Positions 11,471-20,789 of a stretch of DNA of 54,521 nt are shown here, one piece after another. The notes under the pieces are model-generated. The model had not been told where the DNA came from, made no database searches, and saw nothing but the letters and a program-made list of their open reading frames with translations. Both the position numbers and the translations under genes were made by a program. Source of the stretch: Flavobacteriales bacterium (GTDB lineage: Bacteria; Bacteroidota; Bacteroidia; Flavobacteriales_F; PHOS-HE28); the NCBI GenBank assembly GCA_020847755.1, contig JADLBK010000061.1, forward strand, positions 1 through 54,521. Direction: 5' to 3'. The stretch's first letter is position 1. Every line of letters starts with the position of its first letter.

Positions 11471-12795
11471 AGATCCTGTTCATCACGCACCAGTTCCCGC
11501 CGCTGAACATCGGTGGTTCGCACCGTCCGTTCAAGTTCGTCAAGCACCTGCATCGTTCCGGCATCACCCCGGTGGTGATCACCCCGGAACCTGCCGCTCA
11601 TCGAGGAGCATCGCTGGACAAGGAAGTGGCCGGGCTCGATGGGCATGCCGTGATCATCCGGACGTCCGTGGATCCGCCCACCTGGATGGACAAGGTCCGC
11701 GGTTCCTACTACCTGAACACGCTCGACCCCGAAGGACGGCGCTGGCGCAGGCACCTGCTGGCCGCAGCGGAACAGGCCGCACGGGACCATGACCTGAAGG
11801 CCGTCATCATCTCCATCCCCCCCTTCAGCACCGGCGGCCTGGGCGCCGAGGTGGCGCACCGGCTGAAGCTGCCCTTGCTCGTGGACCTGCGCGATGCGTG
11901 GAGCCTTTGGCTGATCACCCCGTACGTGAGCCGCCTGCACTTTCTGTGGCGTCGCGCACACGAGCGACGTCTGCTGCGTGCAGCGGACGCCATCACCGTC
12001 ACCTCCCCGCAGACCATCGCCGACCTGCAGGCGCTGCACCCCATGGTGCCGGCCGAACACTTCCACCTGGTCACGAACGGCTACGACCAGCCGCCGCCCG
12101 TGGTGCCGGAGCGCATCCAGCTGCCGCCGGCCACGCCCGAGCGCCCGTTCACCATCGGCTACGTGGGCAGCTTCTACTACACGCCCTACCAGCGCGACCT
12201 GATGTTCAAGCCCTGGTGGCGCAAGAAGCCGTGGCAATGGCTGCAATACGCGCCACGCCGCGAGGACTGGCGTTACCGCTCGCCATGGGCCTTCTTCGCC
12301 GCGCTGAAGGAGCTTCGCCTGCGTCGACCGGAGCTCTTCGACCTGCTCCGCGTGGAGTTCATCGGCGATGTGCCATCCTGGCTCACGGACATGGTGAAGG
12401 AGCATGGGCTCCAGCAGAAGGTGAAGCTGCACGGCCGGGTGGACCACGCCAGCTCCATCCGCTTTCAGGCGGCCTGCGATGCCCTGCTGATCACCTCCTC
12501 CAAGGTGGTGGGCGGGCGCGATTACAGCATCGCGGGCAAGACCTTCGAGTACGTCGCACAGGTGAAGCCGATGCTGGCCTTCGTGTGCGCCGGTGCCCAG
12601 CGCGACCTGCTCGAGCGCACCGGGCTCTCCATCGCCTGCCCGCCGGACGATGCAGCAGCGGCGGCCGACCGCATCATCGACCTGCTCGAGGGCCGTTGCA
12701 CGCTTCGCCCCGACAAGGCGTTCATCCATGACCTGCACATCGAACGCATCACGGAACGCTTCGCACAGGTGGTGGAACATCTCGTACGGCCATGA
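11467..12795 (+). CDS. Glycosyltransferase family 4-like protein
   Basis: MKILFITHQFPPLNIGGSHRPFKFVKHL N-terminus; ATGA overlap with upstream GT. Confidence 0.82.
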   Translation: MKILFITHQFPPLNIGGSHRPFKFVKHLHRSGITPVVITPEPAAHRGASLDKEVAGLDGHAVIIRTSVDPPTWMDKVRGSYYLNTLDPEGRRWRRHLLAAAEQAARDHDLKAVIISIPPFSTGGLGAEVAHRLKLPLLVDLRDAWSLWLITPYVSRLHFLWRRAHERRLLRAADAITVTSPQTIADLQALHPMVPAEHFHLVTNGYDQPPPVVPERIQLPPATPERPFTIGYVGSFYYTPYQRDLMFKPWWRKKPWQWLQYAPRREDWRYRSPWAFFAALKELRLRRPELFDLLRVEFIGDVPSWLTDMVKEHGLQQKVKLHGRVDHASSIRFQAACDALLITSSKVVGGRDYSIAGKTFEYVAQVKPMLAFVCAGAQRDLLERTGLSIACPPDDAAAAADRIIDLLEGRCTLRPDKAFIHDLHIERITERFAQVVEHLVRP

Positions 12796-13610
12796 GCGGA
12801 TCCGAGGGCCCGGTCGTCACCGTGGTGATGCCCGCCTACAATGCGGAGCGCTACATCGATGCGGCAGTGCGCTCCGTGCTCGAACAGACCCTGACCGACT
12901 GGGAGCTGATCATCGTGGACGACGGCAGCACCGATGGCACCGGGGCGCTGATCGATCGCTTCGACGACCCCCGGATCATCGCCCTTCACAAGACGAACGG
13001 CGGCATCGGCAGCGCGCGCAACAAGGCCCTCGAAGTGGCCCGCGGCACCTTCCTGTGCTTCCTGGACGCGGACGATGTGATGCCGCCGCGAAGCCTGGAG
13101 GCGCGTGTGGCCGAGTTCCACAGGGATCCCGGGCTCGGCATGGTGGACGGCCGGGTGCGGGTGATGGACGCCACGCTGGAGAACGAGCTTCGCGTGTTCA
13201 TGCCGCAACGCACGGACGATGTGTTCCACGAACTGGTCACCTTCAGCGGGAGGTGCTTCATGGGCCCCAGCTGGATGCTGCGCCGGGACCTTGATCCGGT
13301 GCTCCGCTTCGAGGAAGGGGTCACCCACGCCGAGGACCTGTTCTTCTTCCTGTGCTTCTGCAAGGGCCGGAGGTACGGGTTCACGACGGAGGACATCCTG
13401 CTGTACCGCCGCACGGGACACAGCTCGATGACCACCAACCTGGAAGGCATGGAACGCTCCATGATCTGGATCGGTGAGGAACTCGGCCGGAGAGGCCTCG
13501 CGTCCGGATCGGAACTGTTCGTTTACACGCTCAAGCGCAAGCGCATGATGGCCGGCTCGTTCAGACAGCGTGGACGCCATTGGAAAGCCCTGCTGGCGCT
13601 GCTCCGCTGA
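12792..13610 (+). CDS. Glycosyltransferase family 2
   Basis: VTVVMPAYNAERYIDAAVRSVLEQTLTDWELIIVDDGSTDGT. Confidence 0.92.
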   Translation: MSGSEGPVVTVVMPAYNAERYIDAAVRSVLEQTLTDWELIIVDDGSTDGTGALIDRFDDPRIIALHKTNGGIGSARNKALEVARGTFLCFLDADDVMPPRSLEARVAEFHRDPGLGMVDGRVRVMDATLENELRVFMPQRTDDVFHELVTFSGRCFMGPSWMLRRDLDPVLRFEEGVTHAEDLFFFLCFCKGRRYGFTTEDILLYRRTGHSSMTTNLEGMERSMIWIGEELGRRGLASGSELFVYTLKRKRMMAGSFRQRGRHWKALLALLR

Positions 13611-13616
13611 GCCTTG

Positions 13617-14258
13617 TCACTTCACCGCCTCCACATACAGCGACTCGCGGCTCCTCACCTCCGAATCGTTGATCAGCGCAGGGTCACGACCCTGCTTGTA
13701 GGCCATTCGTTCCACCTGCCGGAAGCCGCTCCGTTCCAACAGCAGCTTCATCGTCTCCAGGTCGTAGATGAACTGATGACCGTGATTGCGGAACACCCCG
13801 TTGATGCACTGCATCATCGTGTCGTAGCCGTCCTCATGCGGCATGCGGCGCGTCCCGCCACCCCTGCGGTCCTTGTAGATGTCGATGAGCATCTCGCCAT
13901 CGGGGACCACGATCCGCACCCGTCCTCCGGGTCTCAGCATGCGGTGGAACTCGCGCAGGTTGCGTTCACAGGCCTCCAGTGGGATGTGCTCCAGGCAGTG
14001 CTCTGTGTAGATGCCCTCGAAGCGTCCATCGGGGAACGGATAGGCGTGCCGCACGATATCCCAGCACACATCGATGCCCGGATTCCAGATGTAGTCGAGG
14101 TTGACGAACTCCGCATGGGTGTTGGTGCCGCAGCCCACATCGAGGAACCGTTTGCCGGAGGGGATGCGACGCGCCTGCCAACCGGCGTTGCGGATCAACG
14201 CCGAGATGGTGAGCTGGACCTTGTACCGGTCGATGAGCCTGCGGCGGGCGGTGGCCAT
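13617..14258 (-). CDS. SAM-dependent methyltransferase (type 11-like)
   Basis: FLDVGCGTNTHAEFVNLDY..., EHCLEHIPLEACERNLREFHRMLRPGGRVRIVVPD. Confidence 0.85.
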   Translation of the reverse strand: MATARRRLIDRYKVQLTISALIRNAGWQARRIPSGKRFLDVGCGTNTHAEFVNLDYIWNPGIDVCWDIVRHAYPFPDGRFEGIYTEHCLEHIPLEACERNLREFHRMLRPGGRVRIVVPDGEMLIDIYKDRRGGGTRRMPHEDGYDTMMQCINGVFRNHGHQFIYDLETMKLLLERSGFRQVERMAYKQGRDPALINDSEVRSRESLYVEAVK

Positions 14259-14334
14259 GCGGAGCGGGTTTCGTTGCGCGGTGGTCGGCCACTGGCCGGC
14301 GCGGCGGCCAAAGATAGCCGCGCATCGCAGCTGC

Positions 14335-15582
14335 TCACGGGCGCTGGCACCCGGGCTGCACAGGGATGATCCGCGCCAGCAGGTCCACCATGTGACCGGT
14401 GTCGCGCAGGCGCATGGCGACGTCCACGCAACGCGCACGCAATTCGTCCACGGACCCCTGGCGCAAGCGGCCCAGGCCGGCCCTGAGCTCCTCGACGCCC
14501 ATCGTCGGAAGGTCCTTCACCACGATGCCGACCCCTTCGTCCCGCGCGATCCACCCATCGTCCGCAACGCCTTCAGGAATGAGGATCGGCACGCCTGCCG
14601 CCCAATACAGCGCGGTCTTCACCGGCGAACGGAAGCGCTGCGATGGCGTGGGCGGCACGGCGATCACGCCCAGGTCGGCGGCGGAGAGGTACGGGCGCAA
14701 CGCCTCGGGCGCCATGGGACCCAGCACGGTGGTGCGGGCCTCCACCTCCGACCAGCCCGGAGCCCGGCGCAGCGGTGCCATGTGCTCCTCATGCGTGATG
14801 ATCAGATGGTGCACCGTGGGATCGGCGGCACAGGCCGTGCGGATGAACGCCACGTATTCCGCCTCGCTGTAGTAGATGCCCTGGAACTTGCCGATATAGA
14901 GCACCACTGTTCGTCCGTCGAGCCCCAGCCGCCGACGCATCTCCGCGCCTGCCGCGGCATCGCGTGCGTTCGCCGGCACGTCGATGGTGACGCCCTGCAG
15001 GTGCATCTCCACCCCGGGCCGGATCGTTCGCACATGGTCCATCACGGCGGTGGCCGGCGCCACGATCACGTCCGCACGCCGAACTTCGTGATCCTCGGAC
15101 CAGCGCACCACCCGGTACTTCATCGAGCGCTCCGGCCAGAGGCCCAGTTCGCGCATGTACTGGCTGTGCGGTTCGAAGTTGACCACCACGAGCCGCTGGA
15201 AACCGAAGGGCCGCACCAGCGTGGCATAGGCGCCGGCCATGGACAGGAAGCCCACCACGGTGCGCTCCGCATAGCCCCGCGTGAACCGCCAGGACCACCA
15301 GGCCAGCCGGGCGATGTTGCGGATGCGCTGCAGGAACTGCGCCCCCTTCAGATCGTATCGCAAGGGACGCCAGGTGATGCGTGCCCGCCGCAGCCGCTCG
15401 GCCAACGCGGGGTCCAGGTCGGAGGGGCCCGGTTCCTCGGTCACCAGCAGGATGTCCAGATCGGTACCCCGCTCCTGCAGCCGCAGCGCGTAGTCCAGCA
15501 TCAGGGTGGACATCAGCGGATCGCGGATGCTCTGGATGCTGACCACCAGCGCACAGGCCAGGCTCCTTTGCGTGTTCCTCAT
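14335..15582 (-). CDS. Glycosyltransferase (GT4-like)
   Basis: GT-B like protein: VVLYIGKFQGIYYSEAEYVAFI..., LRPYLSAADLGVIAVPPTPSQRFRSPVKTALYWAAGVPILI. Confidence 0.75.
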   Translation of the reverse strand: MRNTQRSLACALVVSIQSIRDPLMSTLMLDYALRLQERGTDLDILLVTEEPGPSDLDPALAERLRRARITWRPLRYDLKGAQFLQRIRNIARLAWWSWRFTRGYAERTVVGFLSMAGAYATLVRPFGFQRLVVVNFEPHSQYMRELGLWPERSMKYRVVRWSEDHEVRRADVIVAPATAVMDHVRTIRPGVEMHLQGVTIDVPANARDAAAGAEMRRRLGLDGRTVVLYIGKFQGIYYSEAEYVAFIRTACAADPTVHHLIITHEEHMAPLRRAPGWSEVEARTTVLGPMAPEALRPYLSAADLGVIAVPPTPSQRFRSPVKTALYWAAGVPILIPEGVADDGWIARDEGVGIVVKDLPTMGVEELRAGLGRLRQGSVDELRARCVDVAMRLRDTGHMVDLLARIIPVQPGCQRP

Positions 15583-17057
15583 GCCCGTTGTGGGGTGCGC
15601 TTCCGCTTGGACACCGCCGCCCTGCTCATCAGCCCCTCGGCGCCCGTCTCGCCCGTGCGGTACTTCTTGAGCTCGAACACGCGGTTGTGCATCTTGGCCC
15701 AGAGGCGCTCGCGGTTGAGGTAGCCGATGATGTAAAGGGCCGAGACCATCAGCGGGATCAACGGGATCTTGAAGCGGACCAGCGCGCCGAAGTTCGGGGT
15801 GGAAATGCCGATGGCGAATCCGAAGAGCAGGGTGAACACGAAGCACATCAGCACCACGGGATTGCCCCCGACACAGCGAAGGAAGAACAGGATCCGAGTA
15901 CGCCACATCATCAACAACGTGAGCCCAAGCAGCCACAGGTTCTCCAAGGCGCTGAGGGCCACCACCACCGACCGCGACTCCCACAGGTAGGGACGGAACA
16001 GGGCCGCATTGGTGGCCACCGGGAACTTGGAGAGCAGGCTGCCCAGGGTGCCATCCATGGGCCCCACGTCGAAGTAGTTGTTGCCGTACTGCTCGGCGCG
16101 CGACATGTCCGTCTGCAGCACCATCACCGTGTCCACCACCTTGTCCAGCGAGAACTTGTCCAGGTTGTCACCCAGCCAGCTGAGCACGGTGACCGACAGG
16201 AAGAGCATGGTGGTCAGGGCCAGCGGGAGCACCACGAAACGGATCAGCGCGTTCTTCATGCCGGCCACGCGGTTGAACATCAGCCAGATCATCGACACCG
16301 GGAAGATGGACATGAAGATGTACGGCTTCATCACCACCAGGATGATGGCGGCCAGCACCATGCCGATGAAGTTGCCCGTCATGGACCTTCGTTTGAAGAA
16401 GAACTGCACGAAACAGTGTATCCACCAGCAGACCGCGCTCATGGTGAAGGTGTCCTTCATGATCCCCGAGCCCCAGAACACCACCGAGGGCATGTAGAGG
16501 AAGGCCACGGCGAACTTGTCCGTCAGCGACGGGAACATGGCCACGAACGTTCGGAAGCACTTCCAGATACCCACGTACGACATGCTGGCCAGCAGGATCG
16601 TGGTGATCAGGTAGCTGTTGAAGGTGAGGATCACCAGCGGGCTGATCAAGCGGATGACGAAGTAGGCCCGCGGGTCGAAGTACATGTAGCCGTACGGATA
16701 GCCCGTCTCCATGCTGAAGCGGGCCAGGTTCTCCGGGCTGTTCGGGCCGGTCACGATGTCGAAGTACGTCATCGGGTCCAGCTTGAACATGTTGCTCATC
16801 GCCACCGCCGAGTAGAAGTACATGATGGTGTCCCCTCCCTTGTAGTAGTAGAAGTAGATGAGGCTGAAACCCAGCCCGCCGATCATCTTGGCGAAGAAGC
16901 CCCATAACAGATGCCTGTACTCGGGGCTCTTCTTGATGGCCATCGTCTTGGCCCGCGAGAAGTAGATGTAGATGACCACCAGGTAGATGGACCCCACCAG
17001 ATACTCCCAGTAGGAGATGTCCACATCGCCGTAGTAGTAGATCCACACCAACGACAT
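15579..17057 (-). CDS. Large polytopic membrane protein of unknown function (candidate glycan polymerase/ligase)
   Basis: About 10+ predicted TM segments; embedded between GT and methyltransferase genes; ATG overlap with downstream GT. Confidence 0.6.
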   Translation of the reverse strand: MSLVWIYYYGDVDISYWEYLVGSIYLVVIYIYFSRAKTMAIKKSPEYRHLLWGFFAKMIGGLGFSLIYFYYYKGGDTIMYFYSAVAMSNMFKLDPMTYFDIVTGPNSPENLARFSMETGYPYGYMYFDPRAYFVIRLISPLVILTFNSYLITTILLASMSYVGIWKCFRTFVAMFPSLTDKFAVAFLYMPSVVFWGSGIMKDTFTMSAVCWWIHCFVQFFFKRRSMTGNFIGMVLAAIILVVMKPYIFMSIFPVSMIWLMFNRVAGMKNALIRFVVLPLALTTMLFLSVTVLSWLGDNLDKFSLDKVVDTVMVLQTDMSRAEQYGNNYFDVGPMDGTLGSLLSKFPVATNAALFRPYLWESRSVVVALSALENLWLLGLTLLMMWRTRILFFLRCVGGNPVVLMCFVFTLLFGFAIGISTPNFGALVRFKIPLIPLMVSALYIIGYLNRERLWAKMHNRVFELKKYRTGETGAEGLMSRAAVSKRKRTPQRA

Positions 17058-17134
17058 GCGCCAAAGGTCGACATTGGCCCCGCATGCCTTCCGTTCGGCC
17101 AGGTGTGCGCCGATCGCGTGCTACGTTTGCGCCC

Positions 17135-18016
17135 ATGCCCAGGCCCGGTCCACGCCCCTGCCCCGTGTGCGGTGCCACGGACCACCGCCCCATCACCGCG
17201 CGCGCCAAGGACCATCTGGTGAGCTGCGGTGCGTGCGGCATGGTGTTCACCGGAGCGGAGCCCACACCTGAGGAGCTCGCGGCCTACTATGGCGACTACC
17301 CGGTGCATGAACACCTCTCCCCGGTCACCATCAGACGCTACGACGATCTGGTGGATGGATTCGCGGCCTATCGTCGTACCGGGCGCATGCTGGACGTGGG
17401 CTGCGGCGCGGGCATCTTCCTGGAGCGCGCCCGCCTGAAAGGCTGGGAGGTGCATGGCACGGAGTTCGGCCAGCGGGCCCTGGCCTCGTGCCGCTCGCGC
17501 GGCATCGCCATCATCGAAGGGCCGCTCGACCCCGCCAACTACCCTGCGGCCTCCTTCGATGTGGTGTGCTCCTTCGAGGTGATGGAGCACCTCACCGACC
17601 CCGGAGCGGAAATGCGCCGGATGAAGACCCTGCTGCGCCCCGGCGGTGCGCTCTACATCACCACGCCGAACTACCGCTCCATGGGGCGTCTGCTCGCCGG
17701 GAGCAGTTGGAACGTGGTGAACTATCCCGAGCACCTCAACTACTTCACACCCGGCACCCTCACCCGCCTGGCCGAACGGTGCGGCCTCCACCTGCGTTCG
17801 GTGCGCACCACGGGCGTGAGCGTTCAGCGCGTGCTGACCCGCGCATCCCTCGATCCCGCGAGGCGCAAGAGCGCGGCGAACGTCCAGGAGGACCTGCGTG
17901 AGCGCTTGGAACGCAACGCGTTCAACCGCAGTGTGAAACGACTGGCCGACCGCACCCTCGACCTCCTGAAGGTGGGCGACACCATCAAGGCCGTGTACGA
18001 GCGTCCGCCTCAGTGA
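17135..18016 (+). CDS. Class I SAM methyltransferase with N-terminal zinc-ribbon
   Basis: CPVCGAT...CGACGMVF zinc-ribbon, LDVGCGAGIFLERA; TACGTTTG 5 nt upstream of ATG. Confidence 0.85.
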   Translation: MPRPGPRPCPVCGATDHRPITARAKDHLVSCGACGMVFTGAEPTPEELAAYYGDYPVHEHLSPVTIRRYDDLVDGFAAYRRTGRMLDVGCGAGIFLERARLKGWEVHGTEFGQRALASCRSRGIAIIEGPLDPANYPAASFDVVCSFEVMEHLTDPGAEMRRMKTLLRPGGALYITTPNYRSMGRLLAGSSWNVVNYPEHLNYFTPGTLTRLAERCGLHLRSVRTTGVSVQRVLTRASLDPARRKSAANVQEDLRERLERNAFNRSVKRLADRTLDLLKVGDTIKAVYERPPQ

Positions 18017-18471
18017 TGGTAGCCGCTGCCGCGCAGGATCTCCGAAGCGCGGTACAGCTGCTCGGCCAGCACCAACCGCACCAGCTGGTGCGTGAAGGTC
18101 ATCGGCGAGAGGGCGATCACCTGCGTGGCGCGCGCCCGCATGCGGTCATCCACCCCATACGCGCCGCCGATGACGAAGGCCACCTGGCGCACCCCCTGAT
18201 CGCGCCATCGCCCCAGACGTACTGCGAACGCCGTGGAGCTCAGGCCCTCCCCGCGTTCGTCGAGCAGCACGACCAGGCTGTCCTTCTCCACGGCCTTCAA
18301 CAACCGGTCGGTGCCCTCGCGCCGCTTCCGCTCGGGGTCGGTGCCGGGCGGATCGGCGACCAGCACCTGGTCCACGGGGAACGATCGCCGAAGGCGGCCC
18401 AGCATCTCCTCGAAGGCCTCGGTGACCGGACCGGGCGCGTTGCGGCCCACCATGACCATTCGGATGCGCAT
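18010..18471 (-). CDS. rlmH: 23S rRNA (pseudouridine(1915)-N3)-methyltransferase
   Basis: 153 aa; FVIGGAYGVDDRMRARATQVIALSPMTFTHQLVRLVLAEQLYRASEILRGSGYHH. Confidence 0.93.
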   Translation of the reverse strand: MRIRMVMVGRNAPGPVTEAFEEMLGRLRRSFPVDQVLVADPPGTDPERKRREGTDRLLKAVEKDSLVVLLDERGEGLSSTAFAVRLGRWRDQGVRQVAFVIGGAYGVDDRMRARATQVIALSPMTFTHQLVRLVLAEQLYRASEILRGSGYHH

Positions 18472-18559
18472 CCCCAGGGTGTTGACAAGTACGACGCCCC
18501 GAAGATGCCACGCTGGCCCGATGTTTGCGAAATTGGCCCCGATATCCCAACCGCCGGAC

Positions 18560-18961
18560 ATGTTGAAGCACCTTACCCTGGCCCTCGCGATCGCCCTGCA
18601 CGCCCTGCCCGGGCTGGCGCAGGACGCTGTGAAGGACCGCGTGGTGGCCGCCCTCGGCACGGGCAACTCCAAGGAGCTGGCCCAGCATTTCATCCCCAAC
18701 ATCGACCTCACCGTCGGAGGCTCGAGCGATGTGTACAGCAAGGCCCAGGCCGAGCAGATCCTGCGGCGCTTCTTCGATGAGAACCCGCCCGTGGGCATGG
18801 TGGTCGAGCACCAGGGCCAGAGCAAGCTCGGCGACCAGTACTACATCGGGATCCTGCGCACCCGCACCGGCCATTTCCGGGTGACCTTCTTCCTGAAACG
18901 CACCGGCGACCAATTGCAGGTCAAGCAGTTGCGCATCGAGGCCGGCCGAAGCGACCACTGA
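18560..18961 (+). CDS. DUF4783 domain-containing secreted protein
   Basis: Signal peptide plus KDRVVAALGTGNSKELAQHFIPNIDLTVGG...YSKAQAEQILRRFF. Confidence 0.75.
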   Translation: MLKHLTLALAIALHALPGLAQDAVKDRVVAALGTGNSKELAQHFIPNIDLTVGGSSDVYSKAQAEQILRRFFDENPPVGMVVEHQGQSKLGDQYYIGILRTRTGHFRVTFFLKRTGDQLQVKQLRIEAGRSDH

Positions 18962-18963
18962 CC

Positions 18964-19806
18964 GTGCTGCCCCCCGGGACCGAGACCCTCATCACCGCCG
19001 CCCTTGCCGAGGACATCGGCGACGGCGACCACACCACCCGAAGCACCATTCCCCCGGGGGCGCGTGGCGGCATGCGCCTGCTGGTGAAGCAGGATGGCGT
19101 GCTGGCCGGGGTCGAACTGGCCCGTGCCATCTGCGCCCAGGCCCACCCCGACCTGCACATGCGCCCCCTGCTGGAGGATGGTGCCCTGGTGAAGGCCGGC
19201 GATGTGGCGTTCACCCTCACCGGGCCCGTGCACGCCCTGCTCACCACCGAACGCGTGCTGCTCAACTTCATGCAGCGCCTCAGCGGCATCGCCACCCTCA
19301 CCCGGCGCTTCGTGGACGCGCTGGAGGGCACCGGTTGCCGCGTACTGGATACCCGCAAGACCACGCCCACCCTGCGCGCCCTGGAGAAGTGGGCCGTGCG
19401 CATCGGCGGGGGCGAGAACCACCGATCCGGCCTGTACGACATGATCCTCATCAAGGACAACCACGTGGACTTCGCGGGTGGGATCGGCCCCGCGCTGGGG
19501 GCGGCACGCGACTACCTCCACCTGCATGCGCTGGCGATCCCCATCGAGGTGGAGGCCCGCACGCTGCGCGAAGTGGAGGAGATCCTGGCGCACGGCGGCG
19601 CCGACCGCATCATGCTGGACAACTTCGGGCACGACGACCTGCGCCGGGCCGTGGCCCTCATCGGGCGGCGCCATCGCACCGAGGCCTCCGGCGGCATCAC
19701 CCTGGCCAACGCCCGGGCCACCGCCGAATGCGGGGTCGACTTCATCTCCGTGGGGGCCCTCACCCACAGCGCCACCAGCCTCGACCTGAGCCTCAAAGCC
19801 CTCTGA
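18964..19806 (+). CDS. nadC: Nicotinate-nucleotide pyrophosphorylase (carboxylating)
   Basis: EDIGDGDHTTRSTIP, LLNFMQRLSGIATLT, DTRKTTPTLRALEKWAVRIGGGENHRSGLYDMILIKDNH; GTG start. Confidence 0.93.
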   Translation: MLPPGTETLITAALAEDIGDGDHTTRSTIPPGARGGMRLLVKQDGVLAGVELARAICAQAHPDLHMRPLLEDGALVKAGDVAFTLTGPVHALLTTERVLLNFMQRLSGIATLTRRFVDALEGTGCRVLDTRKTTPTLRALEKWAVRIGGGENHRSGLYDMILIKDNHVDFAGGIGPALGAARDYLHLHALAIPIEVEARTLREVEEILAHGGADRIMLDNFGHDDLRRAVALIGRRHRTEASGGITLANARATAECGVDFISVGALTHSATSLDLSLKAL

Positions 19807-19812
19807 CGCGCC

Positions 19813-20766
19813 ATGCTGGAGCGCCTCAAACGGAAGCTCCTGTTCTCGCGCCCCTTCCGCGAGCTCGTGCGATGGGCGAAACGCGTGCGGCTGCCCGGCT
19901 TCGGCGGCTTCAGCCTCTACGCCCTCTCGCGCTTCTTCTTCCTGGCCCTGGCCACCGGCCGCCTGGAGACGCGCGCGTCGGCCATCGCCTTCAAGCTCTT
20001 CCTGGCCTTCTTCCCTGCGGTGATCGTGCTGCTCACCCTCATCCCCTTCATCCCCATCGCCGATTTCCAGGTGAAGCTCCTGGCCACCTTCCAGGAGATG
20101 CTTCCCCTGGAGGTGTACAGGTTCATCGAGGGCACCCTGCATGACCTCCTCGTGAAGAAGCACGGCGCCCTGCTCTCGGTGAGCTTCGTGGTGGGCGTGT
20201 ACATGGCCAGCAACAGCATTGACGCCATCCTGCACGGGTTCAGCGGAAGCACCAACCTCACCCACTGGCACAGCGCCCTCAAGCAGCGGCTGCTCAGCCT
20301 CGGCCTGTTGCTCGCCCTCACCATCCTGGTGGTGATCGCCATCCCCGTGCTCACCTTCAGCAACACGGTGATCGCCTGGCTGGAGACGCACGGCCTGGTC
20401 AGCGGATGGCTCGAGGTGGCCGGGCTCTTCGCCGCCAAATGGGGCATCAGCACCCTGCTCGTGCTCACCATGATCGCGCTGCTCTACAATGCCGGCGACC
20501 CCTCCAGCAAGCGCTTCCACCTGATCACGCCGGGCGCCATCGTGGCCCTGGTCCTCATCCTCATCCTCTCGCAGGCCCTGGCCTTCATCTTCGGCAACAT
20601 CACCGATTACAACGCCCTCTACGGCTCCATCGGCGCCATCCTCGCGGTGCAGTTCTGGATCTACCTCAACATGATCGCCCTGCTCGTGGGCTACGAGCTC
20701 AACATCAGCATCACGCGCGCCCGCCACGCCCACACCGGCGAGCTCCGCCCCGTGCGCCGCGCCTGA
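19813..20766 (+). CDS. YihY/BrkB family inner membrane protein
   Basis: ARASAIAFKLFLAFFPAVIVLL...LYGSIGAILAVQFWIYLNMIALLVGYELN. Confidence 0.88.
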   Translation: MLERLKRKLLFSRPFRELVRWAKRVRLPGFGGFSLYALSRFFFLALATGRLETRASAIAFKLFLAFFPAVIVLLTLIPFIPIADFQVKLLATFQEMLPLEVYRFIEGTLHDLLVKKHGALLSVSFVVGVYMASNSIDAILHGFSGSTNLTHWHSALKQRLLSLGLLLALTILVVIAIPVLTFSNTVIAWLETHGLVSGWLEVAGLFAAKWGISTLLVLTMIALLYNAGDPSSKRFHLITPGAIVALVLILILSQALAFIFGNITDYNALYGSIGAILAVQFWIYLNMIALLVGYELNISITRARHAHTGELRPVRRA

Positions 20767-20789
20767 CCCCGATCCGGTACTTTCGGTGC

